64,000 nt of DNA from positions 1,674,001 through 1,738,000 of the forward strand of contig NZ_CP048411.1 in the NCBI RefSeq assembly GCF_019355055.1, given 5' to 3'. The first letter of the stretch is position 1; every line of letters begins with the position of its first letter. Shown piece after piece: positions 1-8,834 of this stretch. Made by a program: the position numbers and the translations under genes. Source of the stretch: Pseudomonas sp. MTM4 (GTDB lineage: Bacteria > Pseudomonadota > Gammaproteobacteria > Pseudomonadales > Pseudomonadaceae). The notes under the pieces were generated by a model, which saw only the letters and a program-made list of their open reading frames with translations, was not told the DNA's origin and made no database searches.

Positions 1-1
1 C

Positions 2-1069
2 GAGCTTGCCGTCCCGCTGCCCCGCCGAGACAGCACGGCCATGAACCTGATGGCGCTGTCCGCCCTCCTCATCGTCCTGATGACCTTGGCCTTGAGCGTG
101 ATGCTCGCGCTGGTCGGCCCCGCTCTGCTGACCGTGGCCTCGGTGGAGGCACTGATACCGTACCGCTGGATTTTGATCTTCGCCCTGTTCAGTGCAGGTA
201 TATATGAGGTGCTGCTGATCTGGGCAGTACGCCGACGCGCCTATTCGACCATCGCTCGGACTCAGCTGCAGCAGAGCGTCATCGGGTCGATTGCCAAGAT
301 TGCGTTGGGAATGGTGGGACTGAAGCCGCTCGGGCTTCTCGCGGGCCAGGTCTTGGGCGCCGGCGCGGGAACGATGACACTGATACGGACGTTTCGCGCG
401 GACGTGAGACGCTACTGGCGCCACGTTACGCTGAGGCGAGGCTGGTACATGTTGCAGCGCTACAGGAGCTTTCCCGCCTACCGCTTGCCATCGCAGTTGC
501 TGCAAATTTTCTCAAGCCAGGCGCCACTATTACTGACCGCATCCGTCTATGACGCCCGAACCACCGGCCAACTGGGTTTGGCAATGATGACGTTGGCGCT
601 GCCCATGAATCTGCTGGGGCATTCCACAAGCAAGGCTTATTACGCCGAAATCGCCTCGATGGGACGCAAACGCCCGGCCGAAATTCGCGTGGTCACCTAT
701 TCGGTCATCAAACGGCTGCTTGCACTCGCGGTCGCTCCCACGCTATTGCTGCTGGTCTTCGGCCCGGCGCTGTTCTCCCTTGCGTTCGGGGCTCAGTGGG
801 AGCTGGCGGGTGAGCTGGCATCGATCCTGGCGATCTACCTTCTGTTCCAGTTCATACACGCGCCAGCGTCGCATCTGCTATCGATATTCGAAGGCCAGCG
901 CCTGCTCCTGATGTTGAACGTGCAGCGTGCAATCCTGACGGTCGCCTGTTTCGTCAGCGCGCATCTACTGGACTTACCGATCACCTCGGTGCTGCTGCTT
1001 TATGCAATAACGCTTTCGGGCCACTACCTGTTCAGCTTGCTAATGACGCTACGGGTCATTCCCCGCTAG
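2..1069 (+). CDS. Wzx-like polysaccharide flippase, 5' end cut by the window
   Basis: Very hydrophobic protein with many predicted membrane helices, in the oligosaccharide flippase (MATE/MOP) superfamily that moves lipid-linked repeat units across the inner membrane. An ATG lies at 41, but the frame stays open to the window edge and the preceding residues (ELAVPLPRRD) look like the conserved segment that follows the first helix pair in this family. The gene therefore starts outside the window and about 350 residues of a usual 420-480 are visible. The C-terminal half (residues such as FGAQWELAGELA) parallels the complete flippase at 10061-11440, so two paralogues are present. It is convergent with the WecG/TagA gene. 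Confidence 0.8.
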   Translation, partial: ELAVPLPRRDSTAMNLMALSALLIVLMTLALSVMLALVGPALLTVASVEALIPYRWILIFALFSAGIYEVLLIWAVRRRAYSTIARTQLQQSVIGSIAKIALGMVGLKPLGLLAGQVLGAGAGTMTLIRTFRADVRRYWRHVTLRRGWYMLQRYRSFPAYRLPSQLLQIFSSQAPLLLTASVYDARTTGQLGLAMMTLALPMNLLGHSTSKAYYAEIASMGRKRPAEIRVVTYSVIKRLLALAVAPTLLLLVFGPALFSLAFGAQWELAGELASILAIYLLFQFIHAPASHLLSIFEGQRLLLMLNVQRAILTVACFVSAHLLDLPITSVLLLYAITLSGHYLFSLLMTLRVIPR

Positions 1070-1114
1070 CGAGTCAGTGAAAAGGGCAACTGCAGGAAGT
1101 TTCAAGGGGCTGCT

Positions 1115-1146
1115 GGACGCGCCGATAACGCGTCCGTCCTTTCGTC
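1115..1146. terminator. Rho-independent terminator between convergent genes
   Basis: Perfect 7-bp stem GGACGCG (1115-1121) / CGCGTCC (1129-1135) with a 7-nt loop, followed by a T-rich run on the plus strand. It sits between the stop codons of the flippase (1069) and the minus-strand glycosyltransferase (1152). Confidence 0.6.
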
Positions 1147-1151
1147 TGTGT

Positions 1152-1946
1152 TCAGGGTTCGCGCTTGAGTGCGTTGAAGCCGCCGACGCGCCGAGATCCA
1201 GCGAAGGCATTACGCGACAGATAATAGAAAAATAGCGGGATACCCACGGCGTAACGCTTGAACAGCCGGCGCGGCTCCATGAGCATGCGGAACGCCCACT
1301 CCAGTCCGAATCGACGAAAAAACATCGGCGCACGCGGGAAGCGCTGCGCCGTGAAATCCAGAATCGCACCGCCACAGATCAGCAAAGCAGGAGTGTCCAT
1401 CGCCTTCTGAAGATGCAGAGCCACATGCTCTTGCTTCGGCATGCCCATAGCCAGAACGATGATTGGATAGCGACCCGGTACATGGTGCTGCCGATAAAAC
1501 GCCAGGTAATCCTCGGAACGCTTGAATCCATCTATCGCATGGAACATGCGGTTCCCAAACAGCTTGCGGGCGCCATCGCTCAACCACGGCTCTCGCGTGC
1601 CCATCGCAAACAGCTCGTAACGATCCTCGGAGTCACCTACCAGATCGTCGATCAACTCTGGAATGAAGTCAGAACCATTAAGATTGGCCTTCGGTTCCAA
1701 ACCGTTGAGCATGCAGGCGATCTTGATGCCTATGCCATCGCGCAGCAGGTAATTGACCTGGAGAAAACTATCCCGAACCGAAGGGTGACGTTGCGCAATG
1801 TTGTAGCCGTGCTGATTGAGAAAACCAAGAATCGTTGGCGACTCACGCTTTCTCAGCTCGGAAATGAAATGCCCGGTCTCCACTTCATCCAGTAGTTTCA
1901 GCTTCCCTATCAAAGGATCCGTCCTTTTGGTGAGGGGATTTTTCAT
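1152..1946 (-). CDS. WecG/TagA/CpsF family glycosyltransferase
   Basis: Glycosyltransferase family 26 enzyme of about 264 residues. Such enzymes add a sugar, often ManNAc(A) or a hexuronic acid, to a lipid-linked acceptor at the cytoplasmic face of the membrane. Family signs are NQHGYN, LLRDGIGI, the N-L-N-G-S-D segment that carries the catalytic Asp region, and LAMGMPKQE near the C-terminus. The open frame reaches 2108, but the ATG at 1946 begins a normal N-terminus (MKNPLTKRTD) after an AGAGAAG ribosome site, so I use it. The gene is divergent from the GH5 gene and probably supplies one glycosyl transfer for the exopolysaccharide repeat unit. Donor and acceptor cannot be read from sequence. 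Confidence 0.85.
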   Translation of the reverse strand: MKNPLTKRTDPLIGKLKLLDEVETGHFISELRKRESPTILGFLNQHGYNIAQRHPSVRDSFLQVNYLLRDGIGIKIACMLNGLEPKANLNGSDFIPELIDDLVGDSEDRYELFAMGTREPWLSDGARKLFGNRMFHAIDGFKRSEDYLAFYRQHHVPGRYPIIVLAMGMPKQEHVALHLQKAMDTPALLICGGAILDFTAQRFPRAPMFFRRFGLEWAFRMLMEPRRLFKRYAVGIPLFFYYLSRNAFAGSRRVGGFNALKREP

Positions 1947-2129
1947 AAATAGCTTCTCTGTCTGTAATTCGATTGAAAACTCGTTGGATACCCGCCGCGA
2001 CAAGTCATGGATCACACACCGCGGTGAGGAAGATTCGCTTAGAAAAAACTGAACATTGCCCGCCCATGTCGGACAAACGAAGCAGCCGCCCCTGCGGCAC
2101 CTTCTCAAAGAGCAAGAAGAGGTAGTCAG

Positions 2130-3176
2130 ATGATAAGGACACGCAGCGCTTCGAAACGGTCAAAAGGAATACTCCTCGGACTCGCACTTGTGCTCGGGAG
2201 TGCCGCAAGCGAGGCAGAAAATATCGATTTGATCGGCCTCAACATTGGCGGAGCCGCATTCTCCGGGAATGTCATTCCTGGAAAATATAAAACAAATTAT
2301 TTCTTCCCCGCCCCCGGCTACTTTGCCCAGTGGCAGGAGAAGGGAATTAAGACCATTCGCTTCCCAATCATGTGGGAACGCCTGCAACGAGAATTGTATG
2401 CAGAGCTTGACGAAGATTACGCACAGTTGATCGAGCAAACCTTCCAACAAGCCGCCGACCATGACATACGCGTGATCCTCGATATCCATAACTATGCCCG
2501 CTATCAGAAACAGATCATAGGAACCGAAGCCGTACCGATATCGGCATATGAGGACTTGTTGGAACGCATCGCCAAGCGCTGGAAAGATCAGAAAGGGCTT
2601 TACGCCTACGACATCATGAACGAGCCACACGGCGCCGACGAATACTGGCCGGCAGCAGCCCAGGCCGGTATCGACGCCATCAGAAAACATGACGAGAAGC
2701 GCCCCTTGTTCATCGAAGGAAACTTCTGGTCGAGCAGTTTTCTTTGGCCCAAGTTCAATGATCCGCTGCTGCAACTGAAAGACCCCTCCGACAAGTTGAT
2801 ATTTTCCGCCCACTTGTATCTGGACAAACACAGTAGCGGACAATACAAGGAACCGCTGGAAGACGACTTCGACACCATGCTCGGCGTCAAACGGGTCAAA
2901 CCTTTCATCGATTGGCTGATCAAGCATGACAGGCAAGGCCATATCGGTGAGTTTGGTATTCCGGCAGATGAACCGCGCTTGCTGGAAGCGATGGATAACC
3001 TGCTGGTTTATTTGCAGGAACACTGCATTCCGATGACGTATTGGGCGGCAGGATCGGCATGGGGCAAATACAAACTGTCCATTGAGCCGAAGGACGGTCA
3101 GGACCGCCCGCAGTGGGACATTCTCAGCAAGTACGTCGGTCAGGGCGAATGCGCCCGCATCGGGCCAAACGCCTGA
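2130..3176 (+). CDS. Secreted glycoside hydrolase family 5 (cellulase-like)
   Basis: 348 residues with an N-terminal signal peptide (basic start, hydrophobic run ILLGLALVLGSAA, cleavage near SEA). The rest is a GH5 TIM barrel: TIRFPIMWERL, VILDIHNYARY, MNEPHG with the acid/base Glu at about residue 165, and IGEFGIP with the nucleophile Glu at about 274. Both catalytic Glu are present, so the enzyme should be active on a beta-glucan or related polymer. An AAGAGGT ribosome site precedes the ATG. The gene faces away from the surrounding minus-strand polysaccharide operon. Glycosidases in such loci usually trim or release the nascent polymer, and that role is inferred here. Base composition looks more A+T-rich than the flanks. 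Confidence 0.9.
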   Translation: MIRTRSASKRSKGILLGLALVLGSAASEAENIDLIGLNIGGAAFSGNVIPGKYKTNYFFPAPGYFAQWQEKGIKTIRFPIMWERLQRELYAELDEDYAQLIEQTFQQAADHDIRVILDIHNYARYQKQIIGTEAVPISAYEDLLERIAKRWKDQKGLYAYDIMNEPHGADEYWPAAAQAGIDAIRKHDEKRPLFIEGNFWSSSFLWPKFNDPLLQLKDPSDKLIFSAHLYLDKHSSGQYKEPLEDDFDTMLGVKRVKPFIDWLIKHDRQGHIGEFGIPADEPRLLEAMDNLLVYLQEHCIPMTYWAAGSAWGKYKLSIEPKDGQDRPQWDILSKYVGQGECARIGPNA

Positions 3177-3183
3177 ATGACAT

Positions 3184-3218
3184 CTCTCGGCTGCGCAGGC
3201 AGCCGAGAGTTCTCTCTT
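3184..3218. terminator. Terminator between GH5 and PRTase-HAD genes
   Basis: Perfect 11-bp stem CTCTCGGCTGC (3184-3194) / GCAGCCGAGAG (3199-3209) with loop GCAG and a pyrimidine-rich TTCTCTCTT tail. It follows the GH5 stop directly and ends where the convergent minus-strand gene ends, so it may serve both. Confidence 0.75.
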
Positions 3219-4198
3219 CAGCTCTTCGAAGAAGGTGCTACCGGCACTCCTCTGCCGAGTATCGATTTGGCCTTGCCGATCAGCTTCGCCTTCAGGCTAT
3301 AGCTTTTACGCAGCGTATTGGCCTTGAGGTTGTAGACCTGGCCCGGCACATACATCTCGTTGGTTTCGATGCAGTACACCGGCTTGCCGCTGAGTTTCAT
3401 GATCTCGATAGCTTGCTTGACCTCGCTCTCGACGAACAAACGGGTCAGCGGTTGTTTGGCATACACCTCCGCCTTGAACTTGTGATGAATATTCAGCCGG
3501 CGACGCTCTTCAGCGGTGGGAAGGTCGAGCATGTGCAGGGTTCCGTACTGCACACCATTGCGCTGTAACCATTCTTCCGTTTCGGCGCGATACTTTTCCA
3601 GGCGGCTGGTCACCAGATGCGCGACCTTGACCGAAGGAATGAACAGGGGCCGTGTGCAACTGAGGAAATCCCGATAGTTCGGCCCGTCATCGTTTTCCTC
3701 GATCGTCGGGTCGACACAAAGCACACCGTCGATATCCAGACAGGCCTGGGTCAGAAACGGGTGATGCATGATGTTCCATTCGAATACGCGGGGCTGCTCG
3801 ACGAGCTCGAGATACATATCCACATGGTGGCGGTTATGCCGCTCGGCAAACACTGCCATCGTCACGACGTTGCCATTGTAGATAGCCCGTATCTGCTCTT
3901 CGGCGGCCCGCATCGATTTGGCCGAGGAGATACTGTCGTCGACGAGCAGTATTTTTTTCGCATCCCTGGGTTTGACCAGTTCGGCATGCTTGTAAGTACG
4001 AGTGTTACCTTTCTTCAGGTCATCATTGCGCAGGAACGAATAGAGATCCGTCAGCGGCAGGTTCTGCTTCAGCGCGATGATGCTGGCGACCAGCATCCCG
4101 CTTCGTGGGATACCAACCACCAGGTCGATATCATTTGGAATCTTGCTGGCACATTCATTGCTGAGCCGTGATAGATCATTCAGGCTTCGGTAATTCAT
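3218..4198 (-). CDS. Phosphoribosyltransferase-HAD phosphatase fusion
   Basis: 326 residues with two recognisable parts. Residues 1-130 look like a type I phosphoribosyltransferase: VGIPRSGMLVASI (pyrophosphate-loop region) and ILLVDDSISSAKSM (PRPP loop with the paired acidic residues, though the usual Gly is Ala). From about residue 150 the sequence has HAD motifs: LDIDGVL (nucleophile D-x-D), LVTSR (motif II), a Lys-containing stretch HHKFKAE, and LFVESE (weak motif IV). An AGGAG site precedes the ATG at 4198. It is the last gene of the exopolysaccharide operon. The product is unknown. PRTase plus HAD suggests making and dephosphorylating a ribosyl adduct, but no sugar-nucleotide pathway I know needs it here. 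Confidence 0.75.
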   Translation of the reverse strand: MNYRSLNDLSRLSNECASKIPNDIDLVVGIPRSGMLVASIIALKQNLPLTDLYSFLRNDDLKKGNTRTYKHAELVKPRDAKKILLVDDSISSAKSMRAAEEQIRAIYNGNVVTMAVFAERHNRHHVDMYLELVEQPRVFEWNIMHHPFLTQACLDIDGVLCVDPTIEENDDGPNYRDFLSCTRPLFIPSVKVAHLVTSRLEKYRAETEEWLQRNGVQYGTLHMLDLPTAEERRRLNIHHKFKAEVYAKQPLTRLFVESEVKQAIEIMKLSGKPVYCIETNEMYVPGQVYNLKANTLRKSYSLKAKLIGKAKSILGRGVPVAPSSKS

Positions 4199-4259
4199 CG
4201 AGCACTCCTGTGTCCTGTTCTTTTAACGGTCCATTTCCAGATGACAAACCTGTCGATGT

Positions 4260-5024
4260 TCAGCGCCCTAACGACGCACGTAATTGCTTTGTATGGGTGT
4301 GCACATAGTGAAGTACATAGAGGGCCAGTGCGTTGGGCTTGGAAAAGTTCAGAAAACGCGTTCTGATATCCATATCCTCTCGAATCGCCTCGAAGCGTCG
4401 TTTGTGCGAAACACCGGAAGTGTCAAAGATGCACAATGGGAACGACAACTGCATCACTTCGCTTTGAAGATCCAGCCCTTTCAGAAATTCAAGCAATAGA
4501 CAGTAGTCTGCCGATAACTTGTAATCGAGCCTGAACTCGAACGTGCGCAGCCGCTCGTTTTCGAAATACATGGTCTGATGGCTGGCGGGCAAACCCAGCG
4601 GAGCACGTTCGATGGGGTGAGCACTGGTGAGTTTCAAATCGCCGTTAGCTTCTTTGCGATAGAAATCACCGTAGATGAACTTTGGCTGAATAACCGTTTT
4701 AGACAGCTGTTCACTTATTCGCTCAAGTACCTTCGAGTCGGCAAGCGAGTCTCCGCTATTCAGAAACAAGGTATAGCCGGGCGTCTCGACTGCACGAAGC
4801 CGCCCTTTGTTCATCGCGTCGTAAATACCCTTGTCCGGCTCGATAGTGATTTCCGCCTGACTATCATCCAGGCTTTTCAGCCACTCACCACTGCCATCCT
4901 TGGATGCGCCGTCAATAACGATCCAGCGGAAGTTCCGGTAAGTTTGGGCGGCCAGGCTCCGATACGTCTCCTTCAGGCCGTCGAAATTATTCCAGTTTAT
5001 AGTTACGATACTGAAACTGACCAT
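4260..5024 (-). CDS. Glycosyltransferase family 2
   Basis: 254-residue GT-A fold enzyme. The N-terminus FSIVTINWNNFDGLKETYRS and the VIDGASKDGSGEW segment are typical of GT2, followed by EPDKGIYDAMNKG and LFLNSGDSL, where D-x-D-like acidic residues bind the metal and nucleotide sugar. It resembles WcaE-type transferases of colanic acid clusters. Its start codon lies inside the 3' end of the polymerase gene (38-bp overlap), which implies translational coupling in the operon. It should add one sugar to the lipid-linked repeat unit in the cytoplasm. Donor specificity is not visible. Confidence 0.88.
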   Translation of the reverse strand: MVSFSIVTINWNNFDGLKETYRSLAAQTYRNFRWIVIDGASKDGSGEWLKSLDDSQAEITIEPDKGIYDAMNKGRLRAVETPGYTLFLNSGDSLADSKVLERISEQLSKTVIQPKFIYGDFYRKEANGDLKLTSAHPIERAPLGLPASHQTMYFENERLRTFEFRLDYKLSADYCLLLEFLKGLDLQSEVMQLSFPLCIFDTSGVSHKRRFEAIREDMDIRTRFLNFSKPNALALYVLHYVHTHTKQLRASLGR

Positions 5025-6420
5025 AATTCACCTGTTCGAGATTTGCCGTAAGAGTCGAGTTTTCTGTTTGCAGCTTGGCGTAATAAAGGAAGAACGCTGC
5101 AGCCATGCCATAAATATCGCCAGAAAACGTCAACGCGTTGGAAAGCGCAAAGTTAAGCATACTGACGACAAATGACAGTTGCAGCGCAGCCAGGAGAGCG
5201 CCTTTATCCGCGCACTGGCGCATGATCCAGATGAAGCCGCCATAGAACACTAGAGCGGCGATAGGCGCCAGGAATCCGAATCGGTAATACACACCGAATA
5301 TTCCGACGTCGGCAAGATAGAAATGCGAATTGTAGATTCGTGAGAATCCACCGTCCCATTGCAGAGACAACGCGCCCATACCGAAGTAGCTGTTCGCACT
5401 AATGGCGTCCAGAATGATCGCTACGGTTCTTTCCCGTACGCCCGGCCCGGACGTAGCGTCGAAAAGCAACGCATCGAATCGAGCAAATTGCGCGTGATAG
5501 AACTCCGGCGCCAGCAGATAGGAAACAACAAGAATCGCCACCCCAAGCGCACTCATCTTCATCAGCGAGTCGATGCGCTTGCGGAAGATCCACATACCCG
5601 CCAAGGCCCAAACCACCATGGTCTGCCGGGTCTGCAGCACCAACCACAGATAGGCGATGAAGTAGAGCAGAATCAGCAACCTGCCGACCGTCACGCGGTC
5701 CCGCATGCTGTACATCACCATGAATGCGGAGATCGTGACGAAGGGCGAGCCGATACGGAAGCGATCCGGCCGCAACAGATCTTCGTACTGCGTCCAGTCA
5801 TCTACGGTGAAGGAAACGCCTTTATTCTGGGGAATGATCCCCAGGTAATAGGCAAAACCCAGGGTCGCGCAGAACAACGCTACATAGAGGAAGTACTTCC
5901 CCAGCTCTTCTTGGGTCGGAGACGCCATGATCAGCAGGAACAGCGTCGGGAAGAACACCAGGTATTGCAGGAAACGGCGCTCTTCCAACAACCCGTACAC
6001 CAGCGGCTGGCCAAAATTCAGGTTTGCAAGCACTGCCGATATCAACGGCAGCATGACGCCCATGAAAATGATCCACAGGCTCGTTTTGGACTGATAGACC
6101 CACTTCCATGCGACGAATAGGCAGGCGGTCGCTGCCACGACCAGCAGCAGGAACAGCTCCTGAAAGTATGGAATTCCGGCCCGCTTATCATCCGTCAGGA
6201 AGAAGCAGGTGGAGTTCAGCAACAGAAGCATGAACAGTAGATTCTTGTACGCCAGAACTTTCCTTAACAAGCGCTTTCCCCAATTTTCCAGATGTGACGT
6301 GGCGAACACAGAACCGAACCGGCTTGGATTGACGACCTTGGAGGACGGTTCACCACGGCGAGGAATCAGGTGCCATGGATGGACAACGACAGCGGCAAAA
6401 AAGTCCGCCGCCGTGGCCAA
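4987..6420 (-). CDS. Wzy-like polysaccharide polymerase, multi-spanning membrane protein
   Basis: Up to 477 residues, dominated by about ten hydrophobic helices (for example LLFMLLLLNSTCFFL, LFLLLVVAATACLFVAW, FLQYLVFFPTLFLLIM), with one long polar loop near residues 300-370. This is the pattern of O-antigen/EPS polymerases and ligases, whose sequences are too variable for motif proof. Its place between GDP-fucose synthase and GT2 genes supports Wzy, which joins repeat units on the periplasmic side. The true start is uncertain: the first 50 residues are polar and may not be translated, and no clear ribosome site decides between ATG, GTG or CTG codons. The end is firm. Confidence 0.75.
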   Translation of the reverse strand: MATAADFFAAVVVHPWHLIPRRGEPSSKVVNPSRFGSVFATSHLENWGKRLLRKVLAYKNLLFMLLLLNSTCFFLTDDKRAGIPYFQELFLLLVVAATACLFVAWKWVYQSKTSLWIIFMGVMLPLISAVLANLNFGQPLVYGLLEERRFLQYLVFFPTLFLLIMASPTQEELGKYFLYVALFCATLGFAYYLGIIPQNKGVSFTVDDWTQYEDLLRPDRFRIGSPFVTISAFMVMYSMRDRVTVGRLLILLYFIAYLWLVLQTRQTMVVWALAGMWIFRKRIDSLMKMSALGVAILVVSYLLAPEFYHAQFARFDALLFDATSGPGVRERTVAIILDAISANSYFGMGALSLQWDGGFSRIYNSHFYLADVGIFGVYYRFGFLAPIAALVFYGGFIWIMRQCADKGALLAALQLSFVVSMLNFALSNALTFSGDIYGMAAAFFLYYAKLQTENSTLTANLEQVNYGQFQYRNYKLE

Positions 6421-6571
6421 AAGGCACCGAGTTCGTCATCCAGGCGCTACCGGCCTCTGCTTTTCAGTCGCCAAAAGATGCGCGTCTGCTCTGTTCCGCC
6501 CTCTTCCCTGCCTTTCCCTGTATTGCTGCGCAGCGCACACAGTTCTACTGTGCTGCCGCGCTGTCGATCAA

Positions 6572-7540
6572 TCAGTGCCGAGCCTGGTGTTGGTTCTCGA
6601 CGAACCAGCGATAGGCATCGCGTAAGCCATTTTCCAGACTGATGCTGGCCTGCCAGCCCAGCGCCTTGAGGCGGGATACGTCCATCAGCTTGCGCGGTGT
6701 CCCATCCGGCTTGGAGCTGTCGAAAACCAGCCGGCCCTGGTATTCGGTAACCCGGGCAATGGTTTCGGCCAGTTCGCGAATGCTGCAATCGACGCCGGTA
6801 CCCACGTTGATATGCGACAGCATCGGCTGGGTATGCGCCTGGTAGGTCGCGTCATCCAACTCCATCACGTGCACGCTGGCGGCGGCCATGTCGTCCACAT
6901 GAAGAAACTCGCGCTGCGGCTTGCCGCTGCCCCAGATCACCACTTCGTCATCACCGCGCTGGGTCGCTTCATGGAAGCGCTTGAGCAACGCCGGCACTAC
7001 ATGACTGTTCTCTGGATGGAAGTTGTCGTTCGGGCCATAGAGGTTGGTCGGCATGACACTGCGATAGTCGCGACCGTACTGACGGTTATAGCTTTCGCAG
7101 AGCTTGATACCAGCAATCTTTGCGACCGCGTACGGCTCGTTGGTCGGCTCGAGCACACCGGTGACCAGCGCCTCTTCCTTCATGGGCTGTGCGGCGAATT
7201 TCGGATAGATGCACGACGAGCCGAGGAACAGCAGCTTGTTGACGTCGTTGCAGTGCGCCGCGTGGATGATGTTCGCCTCGACCATAAGGTTCTGGTAGAT
7301 GAATTCGGCCGGATAGGTGTTGTTAGCATGAATGCCGCCAACCTTTGCCGAAGCCATGTACACCTGATCGATCTTGTTCTCCGCGAAGAATGCGTTTACC
7401 GCTGCCTGATCGACCAGATCCAGGTCCTCACGTCCACGCGTGATGAGGTTGTCGTACCCCAGCGCCTGCAGACGACGGACGATGGCGGAGCCCACCATGC
7501 CGCGATGTCCTGCAACGAAAATACGTGCATCACGATTCAT
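6572..7540 (-). CDS. fcl: GDP-L-fucose synthase
   Basis: 322-residue short-chain dehydrogenase of the extended type that converts GDP-4-keto-6-deoxymannose to GDP-L-fucose by epimerisation and NADPH reduction. Visible motifs: [13 protein letters not shown] (Rossmann Gly-rich loop), [10 protein letters not shown] (catalytic Ser/Cys region), [10 protein letters not shown] (Y-x-x-x-K), and [16 protein letters not shown], which is diagnostic for this family. The ATG at 7540 has a GGAGAA site and begins just 1 bp after the gmd stop, so longer upstream starts are unlikely. Together with gmd it supplies GDP-fucose to the polysaccharide made by this operon. Confidence 0.95.
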   Translation of the reverse strand: MNRDARIFVAGHRGMVGSAIVRRLQALGYDNLITRGREDLDLVDQAAVNAFFAENKIDQVYMASAKVGGIHANNTYPAEFIYQNLMVEANIIHAAHCNDVNKLLFLGSSCIYPKFAAQPMKEEALVTGVLEPTNEPYAVAKIAGIKLCESYNRQYGRDYRSVMPTNLYGPNDNFHPENSHVVPALLKRFHEATQRGDDEVVIWGSGKPQREFLHVDDMAAASVHVMELDDATYQAHTQPMLSHINVGTGVDCSIRELAETIARVTEYQGRLVFDSSKPDGTPRKLMDVSRLKALGWQASISLENGLRDAYRWFVENQHQARH

Positions 7541-7541
7541 A

Positions 7542-8666
7542 TCAGTTCTCCACAGACACTGGAACGTCGAAGCCGTGCTCTTTGAGCAGGGCATGGCGCT
7601 GGGCGATCTTCAGGTCTTCGCGGACCATTTCGGCGCACATTTCCTGCACGCTGATTTCCGGCGTCCAACCGAGCTTTTCCTTGGCACGGGTCGGGTCGCC
7701 GAGCAGGGTTTCCACTTCAGCCGGACGGAAGAAGCGCGGATCGACATGGACGATGACGTCGCCGACCTTGAGCGCCGGCGCCTTGTCACCCTCGATGCTG
7801 GCGACGATGGCGCGCTCGTCCACGCCGCTCCCTTCGAAGCGCAACTCGACGCCCAGTTCGGCTGCCGACCACTTGATGAATTCGCGCACCGAATACTGCA
7901 CGCCGGTGGCGATGACGAAGTCTTCGGCCTGCTCCTGCTGCAGCATCATCCACTGCATGCGCACGTAATCCTTGGCATGGCCCCAGTCACGCAGCGCGTC
8001 GAGGTTGCCCATATGCAGAGATTTCTCGAGACCTTGGGCGATGTTCGCCAGGCCACGAGTAATCTTGCGCGTCACGAAGGTCTCGCCGCGGCGCGGTGAT
8101 TCGTGATTGAACAGGATGCCGTTGCAGGCGTACATGCCATAGGCTTCGCGGTAGTTGACCGTGATCCAGTAGGCGTACAGCTTGGCCACCGCGTAGGGCG
8201 AACGCGGATAGAACGGCGTGGTTTCCTTCTGCGGGATTTCCTGTACTAGACCGTAGAGCTCAGAGGTGGAGGCCTGGTAGAAACGCGTTTTCTTTTCCAG
8301 CCCCAGCAGGCGAATGGCTTCGAGGATACGCAGAGTGCCCATGCCATCGACGTCGGCCGTGTATTCAGGCGACTCGAAGCTGACCGCGACGTGTGACTGC
8401 GCGCCCAGGTTGTAGACCTCGTCCGGCTGCACTTCCTGGATGATGCGGGTCAGGTTGGACGAATCGGTCAGGTCGCCGTAATGCAGAACGAAGTTCTGAT
8501 GCTCGACATGCGGGTCCTGACAGATATGGTCGACCCGCTGAGTGTTGTACTGCGAGGCACGGCGTATGAGGCCATGCACTTCGTAGCCCTTTTCCAGCAG
8601 GAGTTCGGCGAGGTAGGAACCGTCCTGGCCAGTAATCCCGGTGATCAGCGCGCGTTTCTTTTCCAT
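7542..8666 (-). CDS. gmd: GDP-mannose 4,6-dehydratase
   Basis: 374 residues, the usual family length. Motifs: [19 protein letters not shown] (NAD(P)-binding), [34 protein letters not shown] and [15 protein letters not shown], which hold the catalytic Thr/Glu/Tyr/Lys set. It makes GDP-4-keto-6-deoxy-D-mannose, the substrate of the next gene. The open frame extends to 8729, but [10 protein letters not shown] at 8666 is the natural N-terminus. The ribosome site there (AGGT) is weak, and 168 bp separates it from the upstream GT4 gene, so an extra promoter could lie in that gap. I do not see a convincing one. Confidence 0.95.
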   Translation of the reverse strand: MEKKRALITGITGQDGSYLAELLLEKGYEVHGLIRRASQYNTQRVDHICQDPHVEHQNFVLHYGDLTDSSNLTRIIQEVQPDEVYNLGAQSHVAVSFESPEYTADVDGMGTLRILEAIRLLGLEKKTRFYQASTSELYGLVQEIPQKETTPFYPRSPYAVAKLYAYWITVNYREAYGMYACNGILFNHESPRRGETFVTRKITRGLANIAQGLEKSLHMGNLDALRDWGHAKDYVRMQWMMLQQEQAEDFVIATGVQYSVREFIKWSAAELGVELRFEGSGVDERAIVASIEGDKAPALKVGDVIVHVDPRFFRPAEVETLLGDPTRAKEKLGWTPEISVQEMCAEMVREDLKIAQRHALLKEHGFDVPVSVEN

Positions 8667-8834
8667 TTCAATGTACCTGTAGGTTCCAGATGACAAGGGT
8701 GTTGATGCAAGACCGAACGGACGACGCATCGGCGCCCAGGCGCCCTGCTCCGCCAGACGGCAGTTTCGATTGATTGTTGGCAGCCAAGGTTAACGAGGCG
8801 TTACCGAGCGGCCTGGTGCGGACAGACGGGCCTC

